A stretch of DNA of 64,000 nt from Byssochlamys sp. IMV 00236. Taxonomy: Eukaryota; Ascomycota; Eurotiomycetes; Eurotiales; Thermoascaceae. How positions within the stretch are numbered: the stretch's first letter is position 1; every line of letters starts with the position of its first letter. This document shows positions 22,927 to 34,374 of the stretch, piece by piece. The notes under the pieces were generated by a model. It was not told where the DNA came from. It did not search any database and was given only the letters and a program-made list of their open reading frames with translations. A program made the translations under genes and the position numbers. The stretch is taken from positions 362-64,361 of the forward strand of contig MSJH02000803.1 in assembly GCA_001931875.2 (NCBI GenBank). Direction: 5' to 3'.

Positions 22927-25900
22927 ATGACGCGCCAAACTCAGAAACCTGGCAGAAGGCTGCTGGCCACTGCTATCGATGACGCTGCTCAACGAGAGCC
23001 CGACAGGAAGGTATTCGTGATCCCTAAGGGGACTCAGGTCTCCGACGGGTTTCGCGATTTCACCATGGGGGAACTGGCTCAAGCGATCAATTACACCTCT
23101 TGGTGGATCGAGAAGAACATCGGCCGCAGTTCCCATTTTGAGACACTGGCTTATATAGCGGCCAATGATATTCGATATCTCATCTTTCTCGTTGCTTGCA
23201 ACAAGACAGGCTACAAGGCATGTGTCCAGAATAGTGAAGAGAAGAGGACCCGGATGTTAACTCTTATACATATATACAGCCTTTTCTTCCTTCGACGAGG
23301 AACTCGGACGAGGCGTTTCGTCACCTCTTCAAAGCTACAGGCTGTTCCAAGTTGGTTTACGGAGCAGAACGACAGCAGAAAATGCTGGATCTCAAGAACG
23401 CCATTCCAGGCCTTCAAGCGCTAGAAGTTCCCTCCCTTCAAGAGATGCTTGCCGGCAATGCAACAGTCTATCCTTTCAGAAAGACATACGAAGAGGCGGA
23501 AAATGAGGTCTGTTATATTATTCACAGTTCTGGAACAACAGGTTGGTCTCTCAGCACTTATGGGCTTCATAGATAGCACCATGAGAAAGCGTCTAATAAC
23601 GCAATTGACAGGAATGCCGAAGCCGGTACCCCTAACTCACGGGTTTGTGGCCGCCTATGACAGACAATCTACACTCCCCCTTCCACCGAATCGGAAGGGC
23701 TCAGTATGGTTCCATCTCACTTCCAATGATCTTGTCTTATCACCCAGTCCTTTCTTCCATCTTATGGGACTGGTGACGTTTATGAGTGCGATATTTCATG
23801 ACCGTCGGTTTGCTTATGCACCTGATAAGCCCATATCCACTGGCCTTATCCTAGATACCATCGAGGCTACACACTCCGCAGCGGCTCTCCTCCCGCCGTC
23901 TCTATTGGAAGAAGCAAGCCATGATCCTCACGCACTTCGGATCTTATCCCAGCTGAAAGAAATCTATTTCGGCGGAGCTCCTCTAGCCCCAGAAGCCGGA
24001 GACAAGATATCAAAAATCACCAACCTTCGCACCGCCCTCGGTACCAGTGAGATCGGTCTTATATCGAACATAGTTCCGCTCCATAGAGAGGATTGGGGGT
24101 ACTTTGAATGGAACCCATCTTACGGTGTCGAAATGGAACCCGTTGGTGACGGTGAAAATCTATATGAACTGGTCATTCCACGAAAGGAGAACTACGAGTA
24201 CCAAGGTATCTTTTATACTTTTCCCGACATACAGCGGTATCATACGAAGGACTTGTTTGTTCCGCATCCGACAAGACCGAATTTATGGAAGTTCCACGGA
24301 CGTCTGGACGATGTGATTGTTCTTAGCAATGGCGAAAAGTTCAATCCTGTGGAAATGGAGAAGATCATTGAAGGACATCCTCTGGTGTTGCGGGCTTTGG
24401 TTGTTGGTACAAAAAGGTTTCATTCGGCTCTTCTAATAGAGCCGAACTGGAACTTGTGGGCTGGCGATGAGTCGAATCCAAACGACGTTGCTGATCTGAT
24501 CAATCAAATATGGCCAACAGTCGAAGAGGCGAACCACGTCGGTCCTGCTCATGCGAGAATTCAACAAACCTATATCGGAATCGCCTCCAAGGATAAACCG
24601 TTCAAGACAACGCCGAAGGGAACAACGCAGCGGCGATTGGTCAACAATGACTACGAACCAGAGATCAACACGATATATGAGAGAACTGGGAACGAGGATC
24701 ACGGCGGGCTCCCCGATGCTCTGGACGAGGCCGGAATAAGGGAGTACATCAGAGGGCTGGTTTCAAAGACATTGGAAAAACCAGTCTCAGATGAGGAGGA
24801 CTTCTATAGCGCAGGCCTTGACTCTCTGCAGACGATCCAGATAGCTCGAATTATCCGAGCGGCACTGCAGTTCCGTTTTCCGGAGAAGCAGTATGGGTTT
24901 ATTACCCCCCAGAAAGTCTACACGAATCCCACGGTGGAACAGCTCTCTCGGCTTGTACACAGCGCTGTGAACGATAAAGCCGACGATGCGCATGACGAGA
25001 CCGTCAGATCAGAGAAAATCAGCACTCTAGTGAAGAAGTACACCGCAGATCTTCCAAAACAGACACTGGATGTTACTTCTATTTCTGGTAAACACTCCGT
25101 TATTTTAACAGGATCGACGGGATCTCTTGGCAGTTATCTCCTTCACTCGCTCGTCAACGATAGCAGCGTTGTCAAAGTCTACTGTCTAAACAGATCGGAT
25201 GCGAAATCTCGACAGGAGCAAAGTTTTCGCGACAAGGGTCTCAAGCTTGACCTTTCGAAAATAGAGTTCCTGACGGTATCCTTGGGCGAAGAGAGCTTTG
25301 GCCTAGAAAACGGAAAATATGAAGAGATGCTGGGATCCGTCGACACAATAATCCACAACGCGTGGATGGTGAATTTCAACCACTCTGTAGATTCGTTCGA
25401 GAATACTCACATTCGAGGCGTATATCACTTGATAGGGTTTTGCTTGAAGAGCAAACACCATGCCCACATTCATTTTATTTCTTCTGTGGGGACAATTGGC
25501 AATTGGCAGCCTCGTCATGGGCCAACAGTTCCAGAAGAACCCATAGAAGACAGCACGGTTGTTCTTCCACAGGGCTATGGTGAGTCCAAGCATGTTGGCG
25601 AACGCATCTGCTACGAGGCTTCTTCTCGCGCTGGGGTTCCAACCACCATCCATCGCGTGGGACAAATTGCAGGACCAACTTCTAAAGACGGTCAATGGAA
25701 CCGTCAAGAATGGCTGCCTACGTTGATCGCTACGTCGAAAACTCTTGGGAAACTCCCTCGCAATCTGGGTAATATGCCCATTGACTGGATCCCAGTGGTG
25801 AGTCAACAACAATCGGCCCGTCGACTTTGAACTACTGTACTAATGTTACCGAATCGTGATCAGGATACACTCGCCCAGATCACTCTGGAGCTAGTGGCAA

Positions 25901-26253
25901 CGCGCCGCAACACGCAGGCAGACCACCGTTGCGCAGTATTCCACCTCGTTAATCCTTCCGCTGCAAGCTGGACCTCTCTTATCGCCCCGGTCCAAAAACA
26001 CTACGCAGTGGAAGCCGTTGACCCTTCTGAATGGATAAATGACCTCGAAAAGATTGAGCATCCTTCAGACGACGACGTCGCCAGATTACCGGCCCTTAAG
26101 CTGCTGGATTTCTACCGCAGTTTGTTCCACAACCAGGCCATGTCAGCCCCGATGGACGTCAGGAAGACTATCGAAGCTAGTGCCACGATGAAATCGTTGG
26201 GACCTATTGGGCCTCAGCTGATGGATAACTGGTTGAAGCAGTGGGCGTTTTGA
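22927..26253 (+). CDS. NRPS-like adenylate-forming reductase (A-T-R)
   Basis: Exons are 22927-23217, 23280-23541, 23612-25797 and 25864-26253, giving 1042 aa, the usual length for fungal A-T-R enzymes. The adenylation domain has the core IIHSSGTTGMPKPVPLTH (around residue 180). The carrier domain has SAGLDSLQ with the phosphopantetheine Ser at about 589. The C-terminal thioester reductase has the Rossmann motif GSTGSLGSYL (about 685) and the YGESK catalytic Tyr/Lys pair (about 840/844). There is no condensation domain. Such enzymes activate one carboxylic acid and release it as an aldehyde or alcohol with NADPH; the substrate cannot be told here. Intron 1 appears to use a GC-AG donor (AAG/GCATGT). 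Conventional donors nearby either break the frame or give a weak GTCCAG site. A 14-TM-type pump follows 329 nt downstream on the same strand, and a zinc-cluster regulator lies upstream, suggesting a small biosynthetic locus. Confidence 0.9.
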
Positions 26254-26582
26254 AATAAGTCGGCGCCAGGGTGCAGCACACACAGGGAACCTAAATCAGC
26301 CCTAGGACTATACAGTACGCTGCTGGAACGACTAAAGACATGGTTCTAGAGGGCATACAGCGTTCTAGAGCAATCGTGGCTTTTTCCATCCGGGTTTTGG
26401 TCCGAATTTTTGTCCGGATTTTCAGCCGAGCGGTCGATCTGCGGCACGTGACAGGCCCAGGCAACAGTTGGGGATATTTTAACTATTCGACTATTTAACC
26501 AGTTGGATGTCGTCGGAAGATTATTAATTCTCTGATTATCTGGTCCCCCGCGTTTCCCGGATACCTGGACGACAATATTGGG
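26254..26582 (+). promoter_or_regulatory. NRPS-like/MFS intergenic region with tandem CCG motif and E-box
   Basis: Between 26388 and 26436 a short word is repeated almost in tandem: TCCGGGTTTTGG, TCCGAATTTTTG, TCCGGATTTTC, then AGCCGAGCGG. This places several CCG/CGG triplets at regular spacing, as Zn(II)2Cys6 regulators like. A CACGTG E-box follows at 26445-26450. GTTCTAGAG occurs twice just before it (26343 and 26362 area). It is the promoter of the MFS gene; binding by the neighbouring regulator is inference. Confidence 0.5.
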
Positions 26583-28418
26583 ATGGTTGCGGAGAACGGT
26601 TCCACAGAGAGATCCTCTGTGGATATCAAGACGGGGCCGCTCGAGACAACACAGTCAACACCGTCAATACAGTCAGCACACTCAGGTCAGGATGTCTCTA
26701 CAGATGCTGGTGATGCCGGCGCAGCAGCGGAGAAGAACAACGATGGTGATGCGCTGGAGAAAGAGGAGGAATATCCCTCGAGTTGGCGATTGGCGCTGAT
26801 AACGATTGCGCTGTGCTTGTCGGTGTTTTGTATGGCTTTGGTAAGTCTGTCGATGAACTGTCGTGCGACAGACGACGGGATATTGACGAAGACAGGATAA
26901 TACAATCATCGCGACTGCCATCCCCCGAATCACTGATCAGTTCCACGCATTGGACGACGTCGGTTGGTATGGAGCCGCCTATTTGCTCACCACCTGCTCC
27001 GTCCAGCTTATCTTTGGTAAACTGTACACCTTCTACTCGATTAAGTGGACCTTTCTCGTCGCGCTGTTCATTTTCGAGCTGGGATCTTTCGTCTGCGGTA
27101 TTACACCAACCTCACTCGGCCTGATTCTTGGCCGTGCGGTGGCCGGTCTGGGCGCTGCGGGTATATTCTCCGGCGCAATGTTGATCATCAGTCGGACAGT
27201 GCCTCTGCGCCAGCGTCCGACATACATGGGTCTGATCGGTGGTATGTACGGCATTGCGTCAGTGGCAGGACCTCTGTAAGTCGCTTCACCATAGCTCCCA
27301 GGTCTCCCCAATGGCAACCACTAATAAGACTATATAGCATGGGCGGTGCTTTCACGGACAGAGTCACCTGGCGTTGGTGTTTCTATATCAACCTGCCCTT
27401 CGGTGCCGTCACCGCGATTTTTATTATCTTCTTTTTCCAGACTCCCGGCAAGAAGGTCAAGAGCAACCTGACTCTCATAGAGCAACTGCGTCAGCTGGAT
27501 TTCGAAGGCACCGCGCTCTTCATCCCTGGCGTCGTGTGCCTGCTGCTGGCGCTGCAGTGGGGAGGCACAACATACCCGTGGCATAATGGGCGGATCATTG
27601 CGCTATTCGTGCTTTTCGGTGTCCTCATCGCCGGCTTCGTGGGCGTGCAGATCTGGAAGCAGGAGAGGGCGACAGTGCCACCCCGCGTATTCATGAATCG
27701 CAATGTGTGGGCGTGCTCCCTTTTCGCGGCATCGCTAGGCGCCGCCTTCTTTGTGATGGTCTACTATCTCCCTATCTGGTTTCAAGCGATCAAAGCTGCA
27801 TCCGCTGTCAAATCCGGTATCATGAATCTGCCGACGATTCTCACACTGGTGATCATGTCGATGATCGCCGGAGGTCTTGTTACATATGTTGGCTATTACA
27901 CGCCATTTATGCTGCTCTCCTCAGTGCTGATGGCCGTTGGCGCAGCCATGCTGTCGACATTCGACGTGACCACTCCGCATGAGAAGTGGATCGGATATCA
28001 GATCATCTTCGGTGCCGGCGTCGGTTTTGGCATGCAACAGAGTATGGTAGCCGTGCAGGCTGCCCTGGATGCGAAGGATGTCCCCGTCGGCACGGCCATC
28101 ATCATGTTCTCCCAGACATTCGGCGGTGCCCTCTTTATCTCCGTGGCACAGAGCGTGTTCGAGAACCAGCTTGTGTCGAAGGTCACCGCGGCTCATATCG
28201 ACGGCTTGAACCCGGCTATCGTCGTCAGTACCGGCGCTACACAGATCCAATCTCTCATCCCGAAGCAATTTCTCCCAGCTGTGCTTGCCGCCTACAATGC
28301 TGCCGTCACTCACACCTTCTACGTTTCAGTCGCCATGGCGTGCATCTCGCTCGTCGGTGCTTCCGCCGTCCAGTGGATTTCTGTCAAGGGCAAGAAAATC
28401 GAGATGGCCGCCGCGTAG
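26583..28418 (+). CDS. MFS drug/metabolite efflux transporter, DHA2 (14-TM) type
   Basis: Exons are 26583-26840, 26896-27275 and 27338-28418, giving 572 aa. After an acidic N-terminus of about 70 residues the first helix leads into [17 protein letters not shown], the typical start of the 14-spanner H+ antiporters. [31 protein letters not shown] and, across intron 2, GPLMGGAFTD and [13 protein letters not shown] are the family motifs. It probably exports a toxic or secondary metabolite from the plasma membrane. Direct placement behind the NRPS-like gene suggests self-protection or product export. The stop is followed within 25 nt by an assembly gap. Confidence 0.93.
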
Positions 28419-28440
28419 TGGCCTGTTTATGATATTTCTT

Positions 28441-28460
28441 NNNNNNNNNNNNNNNNNNNN
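28441..28460. other. Assembly gap (20 N) beside poly-T tract
   Basis: Twenty unknown bases are followed by about 17 T. The gap sits in the MFS 3' region, so true spacing is unknown and a homopolymer collapse is likely. Frames running across it are not meaningful. Confidence 0.98.
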
Positions 28461-29786
28461 TTTTTTTTTTTTTTTTTCTTTTTGTCCTCTACTCTATACA
28501 TACTGACAGATTCCCCAAAAGCTATTTCGTCATAGTAGCATTATTCTTCCTAGATAAATAATATAATTCATAATAGATCTCGTCTCGCAGCCTTCAACAC
28601 TCTATAAATAGTCAATCAAATATTAACTAGTTGTTAACTAGTAGAACCTGGTGCACCTGGGTATTATCTATCCACTGCAGCGGAGAAAAGCCACCCATCA
28701 TAACGCCCATAAAAAAGACCTAGCTTACTCAACTTCTGAGCTCTCCCCCGAAGTCTCTTCCTCCCACCAAGAGTCGACAGACCGTATGTTGCTGATAGAA
28801 CGCAATCTCGAATACCCCCAGGTTCCTGGTACCCGGTTTGTCTGACCTCTTGACGGACTGAAGATACTCTCCCGAATTCTGCAAAGGCATCGAGCCAGTC
28901 GCTGGCTTGCTTGTGGTCTCTTTCTAACTTCAGCACAAACAACTTGAAATGTTCACATATCTCCTTGTCACGACAGCATTCTAAACTAGTTAGAAATTAG
29001 TTCCAAAAGCAGTTACTTAAATAAGAAGATATACTTTTATTTGCCATTTTGGACAACAAACCACTCTCAACAACAACAACAACAACAACCATGGGTATAT
29101 CCAGTGATAATGGTATAATATGCGCATTTGGCTCCTTGCGTGACGACGTGTATTGGCCAAGAAACAGGTCCCGATTAAGTAGCGTCAGCTCTCTGTATTG
29201 CCCCATGTGCCAGACGAGGCGGTCATCCGATAGTCTGTACACAGGTCTCTTTTATATAGACATCATCCAGATATCGTATTGCCTCTGTAAACACGAATTG
29301 AGGTGTAAGGTATGTGCCGGGGGGGATAGTGTCTGCCTCCCGAAAAGGGTATTCGTGACGATAAGCATCGGTGAACAAGATATCTTTCCAATGTGGTGGC
29401 CAACAGCACCGCCGAGTAGCTCATTGTCTGAAAGCCAGTGAATCCTATTATTATCTTTAGGTTGGGCCGGTGGATAAGTAGATTGTTATTGGGCTCCTAA
29501 TGTCTCTATCAGCTGAGTGAGCGAGACAAGAGAAGCACCAAAAATTCCAAAGACATAATACCATAGACAAGGGATGAACTTTTTAGTATCCCCGAATTTT
29601 AGGTCTGTCTGCTTTGCTAGTAGCTGGGGCCCAGGAGCGGTGCGTCGCATTATATTATGCGGGTCTAGGACCGAGTCTGAAGAAGTCTGTACTATTAACC
29701 CTGCTCAGATCGTGTCGGGCCTTCATTGGGGAGATTGGTGGAGATAGATATGTTTATAACTAAACTCTGTTGTTATTAGCAGAGGA
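28461..29786. other. AT-rich region without recognised gene
   Basis: Only short frames without domains are present. A CAACAA trinucleotide run lies at about 29066-29090. The words ATATAATTCATAATAG and AACTAGTTGTTAACTAG near 28557-28640 are partly palindromic. I read this as the left edge of the decayed island that extends to about 37.5 kb. Confidence 0.45.
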
Positions 29787-30206
29787 TCAAGTCAGGGATA
29801 AAGGAAGGGAGTGTGACTCTGGGTTCCAGCATCGCTCGAGCCGCTGCAAGGTCTGAATTTCGCAATTCATTGTCTTCACTGCCTTCAGAGCATCGATAGC
29901 TCCGCGAAGGTACTGCACGAACTCGAGCAGGTCGAAGGCCGCACAGAGGAAAGGTATGTTTTCTGTGATGTACGGCACATTCTTCAACTCAACCCATCTG
30001 TCCATTGGCACGGTTTCAGCTTCTCTGATGGACAATGCCACTCGGGCATTTCCCAGAACTGATATCACGTCCTTGAGCTCTGCCGTACGCAGTGCAAGAA
30101 TCCTTTTCATCCACGCATCTGTCCGCAACGGAGCTTGCGACCGCGCCACGCACTTCAGAGAGAAGCCATTTACCGGACGTGGCCGTTTTCGAAATCCTTC
30201 CTATCT
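29787..30206 (-). CDS. Hypothetical protein or gene remnant
   Basis: A frame that opens after an acceptor-like TTTTCAG near 30207 continues to a stop at 29787 with a protein-like composition (ILALRTAELKDVISVLGN, AAFDLLEFVQYLRGAIDAL). The content is mostly helical and Leu-rich, with no recognised domain. No clear start codon or upstream exon was found. It may be the last exon of a decayed gene. Confidence 0.3.
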
Positions 30207-30558
30207 TTCCCCTGAAAAGACCGAGTGAGCGCCAGCACTGTTCGCCATCCGTGTTTGGCCTCTCCGTGGATTTGAACAGTGTGGTTGAGGTCTGGTTTGG
30301 GATGGATCTATGATTGCCTGAAATCGCTAAATTAGTCTCTTGCTATATATTCGAACTGAAATTAGACCTTACCATCATGGGACTTGATGGTTTCTGTTCC
30401 TGGAGATATTTTTCTAATCCCTATGCATCGTTGGAGAGGGCTATAAAAAAAGACTATTGACACCTCTGAATAGAAGGTGTTTAATAACTAATCCAGGAAA
30501 CGTCCACATACTGGCCAGTCAGTAGTCTTCGACAACACGGGAACTTGTCTAAACTCAC

Positions 30559-31180
30559 AGGTGAGGGTATGGCTCTGCGCGATACCGTAGAGCTCCTCGT
30601 GGTATCGCAGCAGCATCAGCGAGCATATCTCTCTCATTAAGAGAGACCACAGAGGGATGTCCAAGCACCCAAATTGCGGGAGGGTATATACCACATCCAG
30701 TTTCTATAGATGTAAAGCGCACGCAAGCGTCATACCATGGCCCCTCTCTTATGATCGGTAATACCTTTTCCTCATCACTTTTGAAGACGAAGTTATTAGC
30801 AAGGAACTCGCGGAACCTGTTATGTGTGCGGACATGGGCCGTTCACGTGGTGGTAAACTGCACCCATGTATTAAAAAGGGTGCGGTTTTGGATTGTCGGC
30901 CACCACTTTTCATCGTTTTTCAAGTTTATCCCGACCTTGGTACGGATAAAGTTGATAAAAACCACCGACACTCTAATACTGGGATTGTGCCCTCTCCCGA
31001 CCCAGTTGAGCCCACGCCGCTCTGCCGTCGGGAGAGCATCCGTCCCTAAGAAATGCTTCTTACCAGGCTCTCTCCAACTCTTGCGGGAAAGTAATAGTCT
31101 GTTTGCGAAACCAGATACAGAAAGAAGACCACGGCTTCTCTGGTGCTGATTCGAACTGGCATCCTCCGGGAACTGACATT
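30559..31180 (-). pseudogene. Degenerate coding remnant with one in-frame stop
   Basis: One minus-strand frame stays coding-like for about 200 codons, from about 31180 to a consensus donor (CACCT/GTGAGT) at 30559/30558. Examples are KKHFLGTDALPTAERRG, FRTK-like and GINLKNDEKWWPTIQNRT segments, then FREFLANNFVFKSDEEK and REGPWYDACVRFTSIETG. A single TGA interrupts it around 30842. The length, the donor at the end and the composition argue for a former exon rather than chance. I do not recognise the family. A missed intron around the TGA is possible, so inactivity is not proven. Confidence 0.4.
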
Positions 31181-31189
31181 ATGTTGAAT

Positions 31190-32349
31190 AGATGGTGATA
31201 AACAGAAAGTATAATTCCCTTGCCTCATAATGAAGGCCGTCTTGGATATAAGTCATCTCTGTTCGGTATACAATCCTCGGTTCTTAGTTTCTTTTGTTTT
31301 CTTCTCTCATTCAAGTGTCTAGTGAGACAGTCTCACCAAATGAAATGAAACTCGTGGTATTCGTTTCGGTTGATTCGGGCAGCATAAAAAGCCAGAGGGC
31401 GAGAACGCCTTCGGAATTGTGTACCGGGCCACAACCAAACGCGCCGCAGCCGGGAGAGCGGCATGGGGAGCTTATGATACTCGTTAGTAACCAAAAAGTC
31501 TTTGGAAAAGGGGCGGACTTGCATTGTAACAGTCATGACGACCGCGCGAGCAACGCTCGCACTTGCGGCGGCGTGCGCCGCGCGCGGGGCGCTCACCATG
31601 GGCATATCTAGCCCGGTTCATTGCATCTGCTCAGCAGAAAGAGCATACACTCACGAACCGAGACTTCTGGCGTAGATGCAGATAGATCGGAGGACAAGGG
31701 GCCCTTGATCACGTCTGAATAGAACAATTTGGATTTACCTCCAACTGCTGCCTGTTTGGGTCCTGAAGTAGAATCGTAAGTAGATATAATCCTTTGAGGT
31801 TATACTCCACTCTGGAGGGTACAGCTGCCATTTCCCCTTGTAATGATTTTGTGAGAATGCTCCTCTTCTTTTCTCCAACTGAAATAAAGAAAGCGAGAAA
31901 AACCGCTCTCGTCCTGTCAAGCATAGCGGCTGTACGTGTTCACAGAGGCTGCTAGTGACACTGAGGCTGGATGAGAAATCAGCACGATATACACAGAAAT
32001 GACAGACCACACCGACTTACAACATATCATAATAACCAGTTTCTGCATTTTCCATCTTAGTCGATGTGTAGATAACCGATGACTCATCTGGGTCTATAGG
32101 AGCAGTATCGTTACTATCGGTTAGATCGATAAGTGCTGAAGCGCCCGGATGTGACTGCGTATCGTCTGATGGCTAGATAACCTGTTTATCCTCCATACCA
32201 GCGTTATCTTTATCTTGGTACGCGTTCGGCGTGGTATCGATATCTGAGGCATTTCCGGCCTCCGGCATGCTGAACTGTCGCCAATGCTGGTCTTCTCATC
32301 TTGAGTGATGATGATGAGAATATAATTCCAGTGTATAAGGACTCGTCTC
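31190..32349. other. Decayed region, no intact gene
   Basis: Only short frames are present. A local GC-rich patch (31535-31605, GCGCGAGCAACGCTCGC-like and GCCGCGCGCGGGGC words) stands out from AT-rich surroundings. Frames through it on either strand give Ala-rich low-complexity sequence. 32121-32349 probably contains the broken C-terminal part of the helicase remnant. Confidence 0.35.
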
Positions 32350-32800
32350 CTAGACTGCCCGCCCTCCCACTGCCAGTACAAAGAGGTGAGGATATTGAGG
32401 GGGATCGCGGAACACTCCGGTGTTACACCCATCCAAGAAGATACCGTAGAGTATAAGTCTACAGGCAATGAGGATTTGTTTTCCTGAAGAGCAAAACTCA
32501 TCGTAGATGGCAAAGCGTGATTCGTTGTCAGATGGATGCCCCATTGGGCGTCATTGCGACGTTCCAGCTAGGAAACGCTTTGCGGAGATGCTCTAGAATC
32601 ATGCCCTGGCTCTCGTAGGTATCGGCGTAAACCACGAATTTTGTCTCCCGTGTCTCGTCACACAGGAGCCTCAGAACTTTAACAACATCTTCATTCCTTG
32701 TGGCGGTAGGCGAGGGTTTGAAGAGTTGACGTTGATTGAAGTCCCTCCCGCGATCGACCTCCTCAGTCGAAATATCGTAGGGAACGTTCTGTTCGTCCAT
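32350..32800 (-). pseudogene. SF2 (RecQ/DEAD-like) helicase remnant, C-terminal half
   Basis: Two minus-strand frames join by a frameshift near 32535. The first (from 32800) has a DEQNVPYDISTEEVDRGRD segment, then KFVVYADTYESQGMILEHLR. The second has RFAIYDEFCSSGKQILIACR, DGCNTGVFRDPP and LFVLAVGGRAV. These correspond in order to the helicase C-terminal domain: strand, FC..GK.Q.L.AT.., and the arginine-finger region normally G(Q/R)AGR. The ATR and arginine-finger motifs are altered, the frame is broken, and no N-terminal half with Walker motifs is seen. It is probably a relic of a repeated fungal helicase family. Confidence 0.55.
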
Positions 32801-33291
32801 GAAACGAAGGACGATGGTGGCAAGTCTTCACAAGGAAAGACCAGACACATGAGATAAGGACCTTGTTTTCTTTCTCCAAATCTCTCTCTGATAGATCATC
32901 TGATGTTCTTGAATCTATCGATGCTCTTTGAACCCTACCCAATGGCAGTCTGGTTGTTTGCCTCCGTCATCAGCACGCCGTGTTCTGGATCGGCAACTGC
33001 TCAATTTTGACTGTAATCCCATAGATTGAGTGGCTAACGTCACCTGGGCCTCAAAATCGATAGCCGGTGCTTCGTGTTCAGCGGAAATAGGCATTTTGGT
33101 TAGTAAGAGCCGGTTGGTCTTATCGTACCAGTACTACTAGGTTCTCCGCCCACGTCCCAATATCCAGGATTTTCTTGTCAATCACAGTAGGGTTCCCCAA
33201 CTCGGCCAGGTTCCAAGTTGTTGATGGTGCCCCAGTGAGTATGATAGAACTGCAGCCGTCCAGGGACATGGGGAATCATCCGCATGAGATT
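32801..33291. other. Region without recognised coding sequence
   Basis: No frame longer than about 60 codons with protein-like content. It probably belongs to the same decayed element as the helicase remnant. Confidence 0.35.
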
Positions 33292-34374
33292 TTATCTCCG
33301 CATAGCCATAAGCAAGAGCTGGTTACCAACCGGTTGTGAACCAGTGAAGTTTGACTGGATGGTTGTATGGAAAGTGAGGATATCTCCAGACTGATTCTTT
33401 TCCTCGGTTGCTAGCTTGAACAACTTAGCAGAAGGTATACCGTCTTTGCTGCTGGAGATAAGATCGGGGGCAATAAGTCGGGTGATTGACTGGCACAAGA
33501 AAGATTCTGAGACAACGGATCCTATATTAGCACAAAAATCTATTCCTTCGGTAGTGGGACTGAAAATACCCCGTGCACTTGCAGGAGCCTTACTTCTGGC
33601 CTTCTTGGTGACTCGTGTTGTATATGATGATGCTGACTGTGTAGCATCAGCAGCTCTCTTCAGTCTGCTTGACTGGCGGTGTTGAGGTGAGTCGAACCCA
33701 TGTTCCACGCACCTTCAATGGCAGCACTTGCAGGGCGATGATCCTGCACGAGCCATGCAGCTATTTGCGACGCCTCCTGGAACTGCACTGATGGTAAGGC
33801 TTCATTTCTTTTATTGGCTTTACACTCCATACGTGCGTTCATCCTCTCTGATTCCCCCTAAGTCGATAGGCCACCCTCCGGAAGCGCTATATAGTTAACC
33901 TGGCCAAATGTTGTTTTCATCTGGAGCCTTGTAGGAACCCAGCTGGAGTATACTCCTGGGAATTTGAGACAGATTGCCTGCAAAAAGTCCACGAGCAACT
34001 CGCCTGCTCTGAGCGCTTCGACCGCGGCTTGTACGGACTAAATGGCACCGTAGGTGTATTCGCTGACAAGAAGGGATCCACGGGTTTAAGTATGCTATGA
34101 CCGGCACTAATTAACAAACTGATCACCGGCATCGGCCTTGCAATTGGTTGCTAAGGGGTCGTTTGCAATGCAATTGTGCACCCCGGGGTTCGTTGGACCC
34201 TTCTTTCTCAAACATTGCGAGGATGCGGTGCTTGGTCTCAAATCGGCCTACACCCTCCTTCGCAAACGCGTCGATCAGGGAGGTGGCATGCGCAGGATCG
34301 AGAGCACGGTTGGATTCGATCCCAGTGCCCCAATGGGGGTTCAGAATAGCGACATCTCCATGGTTCCACGTCAT
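33292..34374 (-). pseudogene. Degenerate multi-fragment gene remnant (hypothetical)
   Basis: Three minus-strand coding-like pieces follow one another in different frames. 34374-34123 contains GDVAILNPHWGTGIES and NRALDPAHATSLIDAF, a short motif set reminiscent of ParB/Srx-like hypothetical fungal proteins. 33842-33660 contains FQEASQIAAWLVQDHR. 33708-33292 contains SRLKRAADATQSASSY and a basic stretch. An acceptor-like CTCCTGCAG precedes the first piece. Stops and frame changes separate them, and I could not build a consistent spliced gene. They may be one decayed gene or two. Confidence 0.3.

Noticed and set aside
31140..31170. T-arm-like word on the minus strand suggesting a tRNA
   Set aside because: The CAGTTCGAATCAG word has no matching acceptor or anticodon arm nearby, and it falls inside a longer coding-like frame.
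31535..31605. GC-rich Ala-coding patch as a possible signal-peptide exon
   Set aside because: Both strands give low-complexity Ala-rich frames. There is a start codon on the plus strand but no supported downstream exon.
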